Source: an uncultured Clostridia bacterium (GTDB lineage Bacteria > Bacillota > Clostridia > Oscillospirales > Oscillospiraceae). Taken from it: DNA of 23,406 bases. Location of the stretch: NCBI GenBank assembly GCA_937890525.1, contig CALADI010000025.1:1-23406 (forward strand). Reading direction: 5' to 3'. Position numbers and translations under genes: made by a program. Numbering within the stretch: position 1 is the stretch's first letter; each line of letters opens with the position of its first letter. Of this stretch, positions 6,650 to 13,685 are shown in pieces. A model generated the notes under the pieces. The model did no database searches and was not told the origin of the DNA. It worked only from the letters and a program-made list of their open reading frames with translations.

Positions 6650-7326
6650 TATTTCTCCTCCGTTAAAGTTCCTGCGTTCATGTCATAAATCCTGTGGCAA
6701 AACTGCTGGCACAGCGTCCGATTGTGCGTAATAAACACATAGGAGACTCCGCTATGTTCCTGATATGCCCGAAGAAGCTGGATCATCTGCGCCTGCGTGA
6801 TCACATCCAGCATAGAGGTCGGCTCGTCCAGAACGATCACCTTCGGCTGCAGCGTCAGCAGCCGAAACAAGGCCGCCCGCTGGAGCTCTCCACCGGACAG
6901 TTCTGACGGCTTTCGGTACAGATGCTCCTCATGGAGTCCAAAGCGCTGAATGCCGTCCAGCAGGATCTTGTCCGAATAGGCAATGTCATACAGCCGGTAA
7001 GGCTCTTTTAAGCTGGTCAAGATGGGCAGCGCCGGGTTAAACGAAACCTCCGGATGCTGAAACAGGATCTGGATCTGCCGGCGCACCGATCCGCGGAAGG
7101 GATAGCGGATCGGCTCCTCTTCAAAAAAGATGCTCCCGGAGGTGGGCTTGAGCAGTCCGGTGAGCATCTGCCCTAATGTGGATTTTCCGCTGCCGCTGTC
7201 TCCGAAAAGCCCGATGCTCTCCCCTTCATGAAGGGTCAGCGACGCATTTTCCACCGCACAGAATGGGTTTTTCCGATCCGTCCTGCCGGGATAGAATTTG
7301 GTCAGATTTTCAGTCCGCATCCGCAT
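6649..7326 (-). CDS. ABC transporter ATPase, OppF/NikE-type
   Basis: Second ATPase of the operon, 225 residues, cytoplasmic face of the transporter. It has Walker A GDSGSGKS (42-49), Q-loop Gln 90, signature LSGGE (143-147), Walker B VIVLDEP (163-169) and switch His 201. It is shorter than typical OppF/DppF because it lacks the C-terminal Cys-containing extension, ending soon after the nucleotide-binding core as NikE-like subunits do. The start at 7326 overlaps the end of the partner ATPase gene by 17 bases and has GGAAGGTGAGG upstream. An ATG two codons later is equally possible. It should pair with the 7310-8239 ATPase as a heterodimer. Confidence 0.9.
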   Translation of the reverse strand: MRMRTENLTKFYPGRTDRKNPFCAVENASLTLHEGESIGLFGDSGSGKSTLGQMLTGLLKPTSGSIFFEEEPIRYPFRGSVRRQIQILFQHPEVSFNPALPILTSLKEPYRLYDIAYSDKILLDGIQRFGLHEEHLYRKPSELSGGELQRAALFRLLTLQPKVIVLDEPTSMLDVITQAQMIQLLRAYQEHSGVSYVFITHNRTLCQQFCHRIYDMNAGTLTEEK

Positions 7327-8239
7327 ATTTCCAGCACCTCACCTTCCGTTCTCCCACCGCCGCAAAAGGGGGCATGGTTTGACACTTCTCAAAACAGTCT
7401 GTACATCTGTGGCGATAGCGGCATCCGCCTGTATCATCGCCATGGGCCGGAGCAAATCCCGCCATGGATACCTGCATCCCATTTTCCGGGATCGCCCGGA
7501 TCATATCGCGTGTGTATGGGTGCAGAGGGTGCTCCAGCAATTCTTGAGTCGGGCCATACTCCACCTGCTGCGCGGCATACATCACGCAGATATGGTCGGA
7601 TATCCTGCCTGCAAACATCAAATCATGGGTCACGCACAGCAGGCTTTCCTGCTGTAACTGAGCAAACGCCTCAACGATGAGATCCACGCGCTTTTCATCC
7701 AGCCCTTTGCTCGGCTCATCCGCCAGCACCACCTGCGCACCGGCGGAGATCCCCATGGCTACCATGGCACGCTGGCGCATCCCGCCGGAAAATGTGTGGG
7801 GATAGGCTCGGGCAAGGGCTTCCTCATTGCCCAGATGAAATTGCCGCAGCAGCTTGATGCTCTGGGCAACGGCATGTTTTTTGGTGTAGTGCTGATGTTC
7901 CATCAGCGGTTCTCCCACCTGAAATCCCACCTTGAGCAAGGGGTTCAGACTTGCTCCGCCGCCTTGCGGCACATAGGAGATCTGCGCCCCGCGAATCTGA
8001 TCCAGCTGCTTCCTTTTCATTTTCCAGATGCTCTGACCCTGAAACACCACATCGCCATGCATCACGGCGGTTTCCGGCAGCAGCCGCAGGATCGACATCA
8101 GCAGCACGCTTTTACCGCTTCCTGTTTCCCCCACCAACGCGATCTTGGCACCGTCCGGTACCGTCAGCGTCACATGCTCCACCGCCTGAACATCACTTTG
8201 ATCGCTGAATTTTACGGATACATCTTTGATTTCCAGCAT
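7310..8239 (-). CDS. ABC transporter ATPase, OppD/NikD-type
   Basis: First ATPase of the operon, 309 residues from ATG 8239, which follows GAGGTGAAACG. The longer open frame to 8416 overlaps the permease gene and is not protein-like. Walker A GETGSGKS (37-44), Q-loop PQ (91-92), signature SGGMRQR (151-157), Walker B VVLADEP (170-176) and switch His 205 are intact. The C-terminal extension has PLHPYTRDM (oligopeptide/nickel ATPase C-terminal domain) and cysteines at about 273, 279, 282, 286 and 302. The equivalent Cys cluster in some OppD proteins holds an iron-sulfur cluster. The start is 4 bases after the permease stop. Confidence 0.93.
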   Translation of the reverse strand: MLEIKDVSVKFSDQSDVQAVEHVTLTVPDGAKIALVGETGSGKSVLLMSILRLLPETAVMHGDVVFQGQSIWKMKRKQLDQIRGAQISYVPQGGGASLNPLLKVGFQVGEPLMEHQHYTKKHAVAQSIKLLRQFHLGNEEALARAYPHTFSGGMRQRAMVAMGISAGAQVVLADEPSKGLDEKRVDLIVEAFAQLQQESLLCVTHDLMFAGRISDHICVMYAAQQVEYGPTQELLEHPLHPYTRDMIRAIPENGMQVSMAGFAPAHGDDTGGCRYRHRCTDCFEKCQTMPPFAAVGERKVRCWKYADAD

Positions 8240-8243
8240 CGTT

Positions 8244-9047
8244 TCACCTCTTCTGTTGGCCATAGTAGCCCACCAGCATAAAACCCAGTACCGCAACGGA
8301 GGTGCAGATGATCGGTGGCAGATACCACCAATACTGTCCTCTGACCACTCCATTTCGGAAAAAAGCAAAATGAAGGATCGCGCCCCAGCTTTTCTGCGCA
8401 AATGCGCCCAGTCCAAGGAAACTTAAGGAAGCCTCGGTCATCATCGCCGCCGACACCGCCATTGCTCCCCGGGACAGGATGATATCCTTCAGATTGGGCA
8501 GCAAGTGCCTTGCCATGATCACCGCGTCACGCTGGCCGATGGCTTTCTCAATTTTGATAAAGGGTTCTTCCTTCAGAGAGAGAATGCGCGAACGAAGGAT
8601 CCGTGCCGTCCCCGTCCACGAGGTAACGGAGATCGCGATCACAATGCTCACCAGCCCCGGCTTCAGATAGCAGATCAGCAGGGTGCTCAGCGCCAAGCCG
8701 GGCAATGCCATGGCAAGGTTCGTGATCCCCGTCACCGCTCTGTCCACGATGCCGCCGTACCATCCGGCGATCAGCGCCAGCACCGTTCCGACTGTTGTGA
8801 CCACAATGGCAGCAAACACGCCGATCCCCATAGAGATCCGCGTTCCATAGATCAGCTCGCTGAAAATATCCTGCCCCACATCGTTGGTTCCCAGCAGATG
8901 CTCCGGGCTGGGGCGGGCATAAGTCTGTGCGCTGGTCGCCCCGGGGTCATAGGGGGTAATGTACGGCGCTAAAATCGCCACGGCGACAAAAAATACGATG
9001 ATCACACTTCCAACCAGCATGGGGACATTGATTTTTCTCTTTTTCAT
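8244..9047 (-). CDS. ABC transporter permease, OppC/NikC-type
   Basis: A 267-residue inner-membrane subunit. An N-terminal transmembrane helix (about 9-30) is followed by the typical HLLGTNDVGQD segment at 50-60, then about five more hydrophobic helices. The cytoplasmic EAA-type coupling loop lies near 160-188 (IEKAIGQRDAVIMARHLLPN). The ATG overlaps the upstream permease stop in an ATGA. HLLGTDxxGRD is characteristic of the DppC/OppC/NikC group; here Arg is replaced by Gln. Forms the translocation channel with the 9044-10033 product. Confidence 0.93.
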   Translation of the reverse strand: MKKRKINVPMLVGSVIIVFFVAVAILAPYITPYDPGATSAQTYARPSPEHLLGTNDVGQDIFSELIYGTRISMGIGVFAAIVVTTVGTVLALIAGWYGGIVDRAVTGITNLAMALPGLALSTLLICYLKPGLVSIVIAISVTSWTGTARILRSRILSLKEEPFIKIEKAIGQRDAVIMARHLLPNLKDIILSRGAMAVSAAMMTEASLSFLGLGAFAQKSWGAILHFAFFRNGVVRGQYWWYLPPIICTSVAVLGFMLVGYYGQQKR

Positions 9048-10033
9048 GCCTGCTCCTCCTGCGCTGTGATCCTGGGATCAATGAATGCGATCACCACATC
9101 GCTGACCAGATTGGCCATCACCACACAGAATGCACTGACCAAAAAGCACAGCTGGGCCGTGGGGAAATCATGGTTGGACACCGATTGATAAAACAGCTGC
9201 CCCATCCCCTTCCAGCCGAAAATGGATTCGATCATCATGGATCCGGCCAGCAGGCTGCCCATTTGCATACACATGCTGGTCACATAAGGCAGCATGGCAT
9301 TCTTCAGGACATGACGAAACAGCACCCTCCTGTCGGGCAGCCCCTTGGCGATTGCCGTCGTCGCATACTCTTCCCTGCGGATCTGGGATACGCTGCTCTT
9401 CATGGTCATAAAGTCCCCTGCCGTACGAAACAGGATCATAATCGCCAGAGGAAGTGCCATGTGATGCAGGATATCCATTGTTCTGGCCCATCCTGTGGTC
9501 ATGCCGCTGGTCATACCGCTGATGGGAAACCACCTGAGATTGTAGGCAAACACCACCAATGCCAGTACACCGATGCAGTTGGTGGGCACGGTATTCAAAA
9601 ACAGAGCTATGGGGGTCATGATCGAATCAAACAGTTTACCGGGACGCCATCCCGCGATGGTTCCCAATACCGCCCCCAAAATGCCGCCGACGATCCATGT
9701 GGGCACCGACAGGCGCAGTGTCCACGAAATGCTGGTGAGCACATTATCCAGCACCGGCTGTTTGTTGGAATAGGCGATCCCGAAGTCCAGCGTTACGATG
9801 CTTTTGAGATAGCGCAGATACTGCACCCCATACGAGTCGTTCAGTCCGTACTTCTCCTTCAGAAATTCCAGTTCTGCCGGGTCATGCTCCATCAGATAGT
9901 AGTATTCTTCCTGCCCCACCAAGTGCTGCAACGGATCACCCGGCATAAACCGTACCATAAAAAAGCTGATCGTGATCACCACATAGATCGTCAGCAGCGC
10001 CACCATGAGTCTTTTCAGCAAATGCCTTGCCAT
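9044..10033 (-). CDS. ABC transporter permease, OppB/NikB-type
   Basis: A 329-residue inner-membrane subunit with the DppB-type N-terminus (helix at about 9-30, then MPGDPLQHLVG), a periplasm-side insertion (about 40-100), five further hydrophobic helices and the EAA loop near 221-250 (EEYATTAIAKGLPDRRVLFR). It is the first membrane gene after the binding-protein gene, separated by an attenuator-like hairpin. The order binding protein, B, C, D, F/E is the standard arrangement for peptide/nickel ABC importers. The ligand cannot be read from the permease itself. Confidence 0.94.
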   Translation of the reverse strand: MARHLLKRLMVALLTIYVVITISFFMVRFMPGDPLQHLVGQEEYYYLMEHDPAELEFLKEKYGLNDSYGVQYLRYLKSIVTLDFGIAYSNKQPVLDNVLTSISWTLRLSVPTWIVGGILGAVLGTIAGWRPGKLFDSIMTPIALFLNTVPTNCIGVLALVVFAYNLRWFPISGMTSGMTTGWARTMDILHHMALPLAIMILFRTAGDFMTMKSSVSQIRREEYATTAIAKGLPDRRVLFRHVLKNAMLPYVTSMCMQMGSLLAGSMMIESIFGWKGMGQLFYQSVSNHDFPTAQLCFLVSAFCVVMANLVSDVVIAFIDPRITAQEEQA

Positions 10034-10056
10034 TTTTGAGACATCCCCGCTTTCCT

Positions 10057-10097
10057 AAAAAACGGGCTGCCTGTCGGATAGGGACGGCAGACAGCCC
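10057..10097 (-). terminator. Attenuator between binding protein and permease genes
   Basis: A 12-position stem with one mismatch (10064-10075 with 10086-10097) is followed on the minus strand by GTTTTTT. It lies in the 74-base gap after the binding-protein gene. Partial termination here would give more binding protein than membrane subunits, as is common in ABC importer operons. Confidence 0.75.
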
Positions 10098-10107
10098 TGA
10101 GATCAGA

Positions 10108-11817
10108 TTATTTTGCTGTCAGCGTATACCACAGCTCATCATTCACCACGCCCCAAGAAGGACGGTTGTACCAGTTTTCATACTTATCCGTCCGATAGGG
10201 GTAATAGCAGGGTGTCCAGCTCAGCGCCGTACCGAACAGGGTATCCGCCGCTTCTCTTTGCAGGTATTCGATGCACTCCAGATACTCCTCTCTGGAATGT
10301 GCCCCCAGCATACGCCACACGGTATCATTAAAGGTCTTGTCCGTGTAAGTTCCCCACAGCCAGGATGCGCTGCGCTCTGTGCCGGGCTTCGGCTCATACA
10401 CATAGTAGCGGAATGCAGATGTATGCCGAGCCATACCGGCCGTAGTATAGCCGATGGCAATGTCGTAATTTCCCTCCAAGATATTCTTTTCCCACACCTC
10501 GGAGTTGACGATGATCTGCTGATCCACATAGGCCTTCACGCCCACTGCCGCCAGATTGTCGATGAGGACTTCTGCGATCCGGTTTCTCAGTTCCATGCTC
10601 TTGGAGTACTGGGGCACCACGAGGATCTGCATCTCAGATCCATCGGGAAATTCCCGCATCCCGTCGCCGTTTTGATCCAGATATCCCGCTTCATCCAAGA
10701 TCTTCTTCGCCTCTTCCACATTCTGTTCAAACTGAGGCAGTCCGTCCACATACCCGATGCAGGTGGGCGGGATGATACCGGCGCAGGGGATCTGTGCCTC
10801 CTCACCGCCAATGGTCATGGACAGCAGTTTCCAATCCATCGCCTTGGTCACGGCAAGGCGGAACTGATAGTCGCTGCCGGCTTTTCTGGTCATGCCGAAG
10901 GTCAGCTGGTTGCAGCCGGAATACAGACTCTTGCCGGGATCTACCGCCGGGTCGGTGACCATGTCCATCAGGGTGTAGTCGATGGGAGAAGAATAGGCGT
11001 AGTAGCAGTCGATCTCTCCCGCATTCAGCGCCGCCATTACCGCGGTTGCATCGGCATAAGTCTTGATGGTCACGGATTCCACCGTAACATCCCCATGATA
11101 GTTATTCTCGGGGATCGCCTCATAATAAGATACCTGTGCGGCCTCATCGTGGGAAACCAGCTTATACGGGCCGCAACCAATGGCTGCCTCCGGCTCGTTG
11201 TAGTCCTTGTAATCCGGATTTCCTTCAAACTTCTCCCAGATGTGCTTGGGGATCATTCCCTGCATGGTAGCCGAGCCTACCAGCCATGCGTACACATCCG
11301 GCTGGCTGAAGGTAAGCCGTCCGCTGTCTTCGCCGGTTTTCTCCAAGCTGACCAAATTCATAAAATAGGTGCTCTTGGCGGTGTTCTCCAGAAAGCGGAA
11401 GGTAAATTCGATATCCTCCCATGTCACCGGCATGCCGTCTCCCCAAACCGCCGTTGTGGGCCAAGTGAAGTCCAGCACACATCCGTCATCGGAGATATCA
11501 AACGAAGTGAAGAAGTAGGGCTGCAATGTGCCGTCCTCTGCTTCGTAGATGAAATTTCCCCGGACAAACCCGGTATAATTGATCCGTCCGAAGATATCCG
11601 TTTGCGTCACGATGTTAAAGGTATTGTTCGGGGTCGTGGTGCCGATCACCAGATTTTTGACTTTCTTTACCTCTGTTCCGGCAGCTGTGCCGCCGGCAGA
11701 TTCCGTGGCGGCCGGCTGGCTCTGCTGGCTGTCCGGATTCTGCTGTCCGCAAGCGCCTAAAACCCCCGCCAGCATGGCAGCGATCAGCACCAGACAGATG
11801 CTTTTTTTCATTCTCAT
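10108..11817 (-). CDS. Solute-binding lipoprotein, SBP family 5 (Opp/Nik type)
   Basis: A 569-residue extracellular receptor tethered to the membrane. The signal peptide has Lys at 4-5, a hydrophobic core and lipobox L-G-A-C with Cys at 23. A Ser/Gln/Ala-rich linker follows. The mature domain has the family-5 layout: an early strand (KNLVIGTTTPNNTFN), VTWEDIEFTFRFLENT, CGPYKL near 215, and a late ILEGNYDIAIGY segment. The start at 11817 has GGAAGGTGAC upstream; a second ATG at 11811 is possible. It is the first gene under the cobalamin riboswitch. Family 5 includes receptors for peptides, nickel and metal chelates. I infer a cobalt, nickel or corrinoid-related ligand from the regulation only. 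Confidence 0.92.
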   Translation of the reverse strand: MRMKKSICLVLIAAMLAGVLGACGQQNPDSQQSQPAATESAGGTAAGTEVKKVKNLVIGTTTPNNTFNIVTQTDIFGRINYTGFVRGNFIYEAEDGTLQPYFFTSFDISDDGCVLDFTWPTTAVWGDGMPVTWEDIEFTFRFLENTAKSTYFMNLVSLEKTGEDSGRLTFSQPDVYAWLVGSATMQGMIPKHIWEKFEGNPDYKDYNEPEAAIGCGPYKLVSHDEAAQVSYYEAIPENNYHGDVTVESVTIKTYADATAVMAALNAGEIDCYYAYSSPIDYTLMDMVTDPAVDPGKSLYSGCNQLTFGMTRKAGSDYQFRLAVTKAMDWKLLSMTIGGEEAQIPCAGIIPPTCIGYVDGLPQFEQNVEEAKKILDEAGYLDQNGDGMREFPDGSEMQILVVPQYSKSMELRNRIAEVLIDNLAAVGVKAYVDQQIIVNSEVWEKNILEGNYDIAIGYTTAGMARHTSAFRYYVYEPKPGTERSASWLWGTYTDKTFNDTVWRMLGAHSREEYLECIEYLQREAADTLFGTALSWTPCYYPYRTDKYENWYNRPSWGVVNDELWYTLTAK

Positions 11818-11865
11818 TGTTTTCTGTCACCTTCCGTTTTTTGTTTGCTAAACACTGCCGCCTGC

Positions 11866-11904
11866 AAAAAAGGAGCATTATGCCAAGCTCGGCATAATAC
11901 TCCT
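11866..11904 (-). terminator. Riboswitch expression-platform terminator
   Basis: A 14-bp stem (11871-11884 with 11891-11904, one G-U pair) with a 6-base loop is followed by a run of T on the minus strand (A-run 11866-11871). It sits between the cobalamin aptamer and the binding-protein gene, as expected for a transcription-terminating riboswitch. Confidence 0.9.
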
Positions 11905-11964
11905 AAAAACAAAAAATCCCCTATCAGGTTTTCTTTCATTTCCCACACCGAAATGGCAGACACT

Positions 11965-12125
11965 GTCATAGGCAGGTCTCCTGGCTTCGGTTCGTCATGC
12001 TGATTCCCTTCTCAGACAAAGTCCAATGGTTATGAATCAGCACTCCCCTTTTACAGTAGAGCGGGCTGCTGCAGAATCTCACTGCATTCCCTTTTAAGCT
12101 CTGGATCACAGAGCACCTAAGACGC
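11965..12125 (-). promoter_or_regulatory. Cobalamin (B12) riboswitch
   Basis: Read on the minus strand, the conserved aptamer blocks appear in order: TTAGGTGC (12120-12113), GGGAA (12091-12087), AGCCCGCTCTACTGTAA (ending at 12051) and the B12 box AGCCAGGAGACCTGCC (11986-11971). Length and spacing fit the class. With the downstream terminator it is expected to shut off the ABC operon when adenosylcobalamin or a related cobalamin is abundant. This is the key clue to the transporter's role. Confidence 0.93.
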
Positions 12126-12143
12126 ACTATTTAGTTCTTCTCG

Positions 12144-12172
12144 ATTATATGGCATACGGCGCCATTCGTCAA
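12144..12172 (-). promoter_or_regulatory. Sigma-A promoter of the riboswitch operon
   Basis: On the minus strand TTGACG (12172-12167), 17 bases and TATAAT (12149-12144) form a near-consensus promoter. Transcription would start near 12137, giving a leader of about 320 bases that holds the riboswitch. Confidence 0.88.
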
Positions 12173-12286
12173 GAGTCGATTCTCTCCCGAAGCATAAAAT
12201 CGTTTCTTCCACCCGCATTCGGAGCTAAGGATCTTTTTCCCGCCCCACAGACCGCAAAAGACCGATAAAAGATCCTGCGTGCCCTC

Positions 12287-12315
12287 TTGCGGATCGGATC
12301 TGTTTGTGCTATAAT
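12287..12315 (+). promoter_or_regulatory. Sigma-A promoter of pheST
   Basis: TTGCGG (12287-12292), 17 bases and TATAAT (12310-12315). The predicted start near 12322 precedes the T-box leader. It diverges from the riboswitch promoter with about 115 bases between the two -35 boxes. Confidence 0.85.
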
Positions 12316-12329
12316 GACGCCATATGTAA

Positions 12330-12600
12330 AAAGCAAAGAACGGGCTGTCCCGCTATCGTTCAGCGTTTTCAGAGAGGGTGGATCTGGTGCGAACCATCCA
12401 GCGCTGGTATCGGGGCTTTCTCCCGGGAGCTGCCGCCTGAAATCAGCAGTAGGGTGTGCCGGCCGGACGCCGTTATGAGTCCAAGATGTGTCTGCATCTT
12501 TTAAGGCGCGCATTCTCCGAATGCGAATTGCGGGTGGTACCGCGGAAGATCCTTCGGTCTTTCGTCCCCTTTTTCGGGACGAAAGACCGTTTTTTCTTTG
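12330..12600 (+). promoter_or_regulatory. T-box leader, phenylalanine-responsive
   Basis: The T-box core GGGTGGTACCGCGG lies at 12532-12545, just before the terminator. Stem I can be drawn: CGGG (12341-12344) pairs with CCCG (12422-12425) and CCCG (12349-12352) with CGGG (12411-12414). They enclose an internal loop whose 3' side (12415-12421) contains TTC at 12418-12420, a phenylalanine codon fitting the downstream gene. The AGAGAG and GGTGCGAACC elements of the distal stem I are at 12371-12394. Uncharged tRNA-Phe should bind and favour antitermination. Confidence 0.93.
12555..12595 (+). terminator. T-box regulatory terminator
   Basis: A perfect 14-bp stem (12555-12568 with 12576-12589) with a 7-base loop is followed by six T residues. 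It forms when tRNA-Phe is charged and stops transcription before pheS. Confidence 0.92.
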
Positions 12601-12629
12601 TAATCAACTTTCTTAAAGGAGAGAATTCC

Positions 12630-13673
12630 ATGAAACAGCAATTGGAACAAATCAAGTCCACGGCTTTGGCAGCCCTGGATGCTGCCCAGACTCCGGCGGC
12701 TCTGGAGGAGCTGCGGGTCAAGCTGCTGGGTAAAAAAGGCGAATTGACCGCCGTTTTGAAGCAGATGGGCAAACTCAGCCCTGAGGAGCGCCCCGTGATG
12801 GGTCAGCTTGCCAACGCTGTACGGGCGGAGATCGAGCAGAAGCTGGAGTCCCGCAAGGCTCAGATCCACGCCGCTGCGCTGGAAGCCAAGCTGGCTGCCG
12901 AGCGGATCGATGTCACCGTCCCCGGCACTCAGATCTCCATGGGGCATCAGCACCCTATGAACATGGTGCTTCAGGAGATCAAGGACATTTTCGTTGGCAT
13001 GGGCTATCAGGTGGTGGACGGTCCGGAGATCGAACTGGCCGACTACAACTTCACCCGGCTGAACATCGAGGAGGGGCACCCTTCTCGTGACCGCTCCGAT
13101 ACCTTCTACTTCACCGACGATGACTCCGTCCTGCTGCGCACCCAGACCAGCCCCATGCAGATCCGTGCTATGGAGATCTCCGAGCCCCCTATCTGCATCC
13201 TCGCCCCCGGCCGTGTATTCCGCAAGGACGAGGCCGATGCCACCCACTCCCCCATGTTCCACCAGATCGAGGGACTGGTGGTTGCCGAGGATATCACCAT
13301 GGGCGATCTGAAGGGCGCTCTGGTGACGGTGATGCAGCGGATCTACGGTCAGGATCTTCAGATGCGGTTCAGACCCCATCACTTCCCCTTCACCGAGCCC
13401 AGCTGCGAAATGGATATGCAGTGCCACAAGTGCCACGGCACCGGCGAGGTGGACGGTCAGGTCTGCTCCACCTGCCACGGCGAGGGCTGGATCGAGCTGC
13501 TGGGCGCCGGCATGGTGCACCCGGAAGTTCTGTCCAACTGCGGCATCGACCCGGAGAAGTATTCCGGCTTTGCCTTCGGCATGGGACTGGAGCGCATGGC
13601 AATGGGTCGGCTGCGGATCAATGACCTGCGTCTGATCTTCGACAACGATATTCGGTTCCTGAACCAATTTTAA
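12630..13673 (+). CDS. pheS: Phenylalanyl-tRNA synthetase alpha subunit
   Basis: Catalytic subunit of the alpha2-beta2 enzyme that charges tRNA-Phe. The ATG at 12630 follows AAAGGAGAG; the longer open frame runs back through the T-box and is rejected. The 347 residues comprise an N-terminal coiled-coil arm (about 1-95) and a class II core with motif 2 (FRKDEADATHSPMFHQIEGL, 197-216) and motif 3 (GFAFGMGLERMAM, 313-325). Residues 265-286 form a Cys-rich insertion with CHKC and CSTC pairs and flanking GTG/GEG. It is longer than the compact Cys-rich turn usual in firmicute PheS and resembles a DnaJ-type zinc repeat. Twelve bases separate it from pheT. Confidence 0.97.
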   Translation: MKQQLEQIKSTALAALDAAQTPAALEELRVKLLGKKGELTAVLKQMGKLSPEERPVMGQLANAVRAEIEQKLESRKAQIHAAALEAKLAAERIDVTVPGTQISMGHQHPMNMVLQEIKDIFVGMGYQVVDGPEIELADYNFTRLNIEEGHPSRDRSDTFYFTDDDSVLLRTQTSPMQIRAMEISEPPICILAPGRVFRKDEADATHSPMFHQIEGLVVAEDITMGDLKGALVTVMQRIYGQDLQMRFRPHHFPFTEPSCEMDMQCHKCHGTGEVDGQVCSTCHGEGWIELLGAGMVHPEVLSNCGIDPEKYSGFAFGMGLERMAMGRLRINDLRLIFDNDIRFLNQF

Positions 13674-13685
13674 GGAGGATATCCC

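Noticed and set aside
7298..8281. Plus-strand frames opposite the ATPase gene
   Set aside because: They overlap clear Walker and signature motifs on the minus strand and show no coherent protein pattern.
8240..8416. N-terminal extension of the OppD-type ATPase to 8416
   Set aside because: It lies inside the permease gene in another frame; the ATG at 8239 has a good ribosome site and the canonical start of the family.
10027..11760. A 577-codon plus-strand frame opposite the binding-lipoprotein gene
   Set aside because: The minus-strand gene has a signal peptide, lipobox and family-5 motifs; the plus frame has none and no ribosome site.
12173..12286. Possible extra element between the two divergent promoters
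   Set aside because: No inverted repeat of operator type, no ribosome site and no open frame stood out; I see only spacer sequence.
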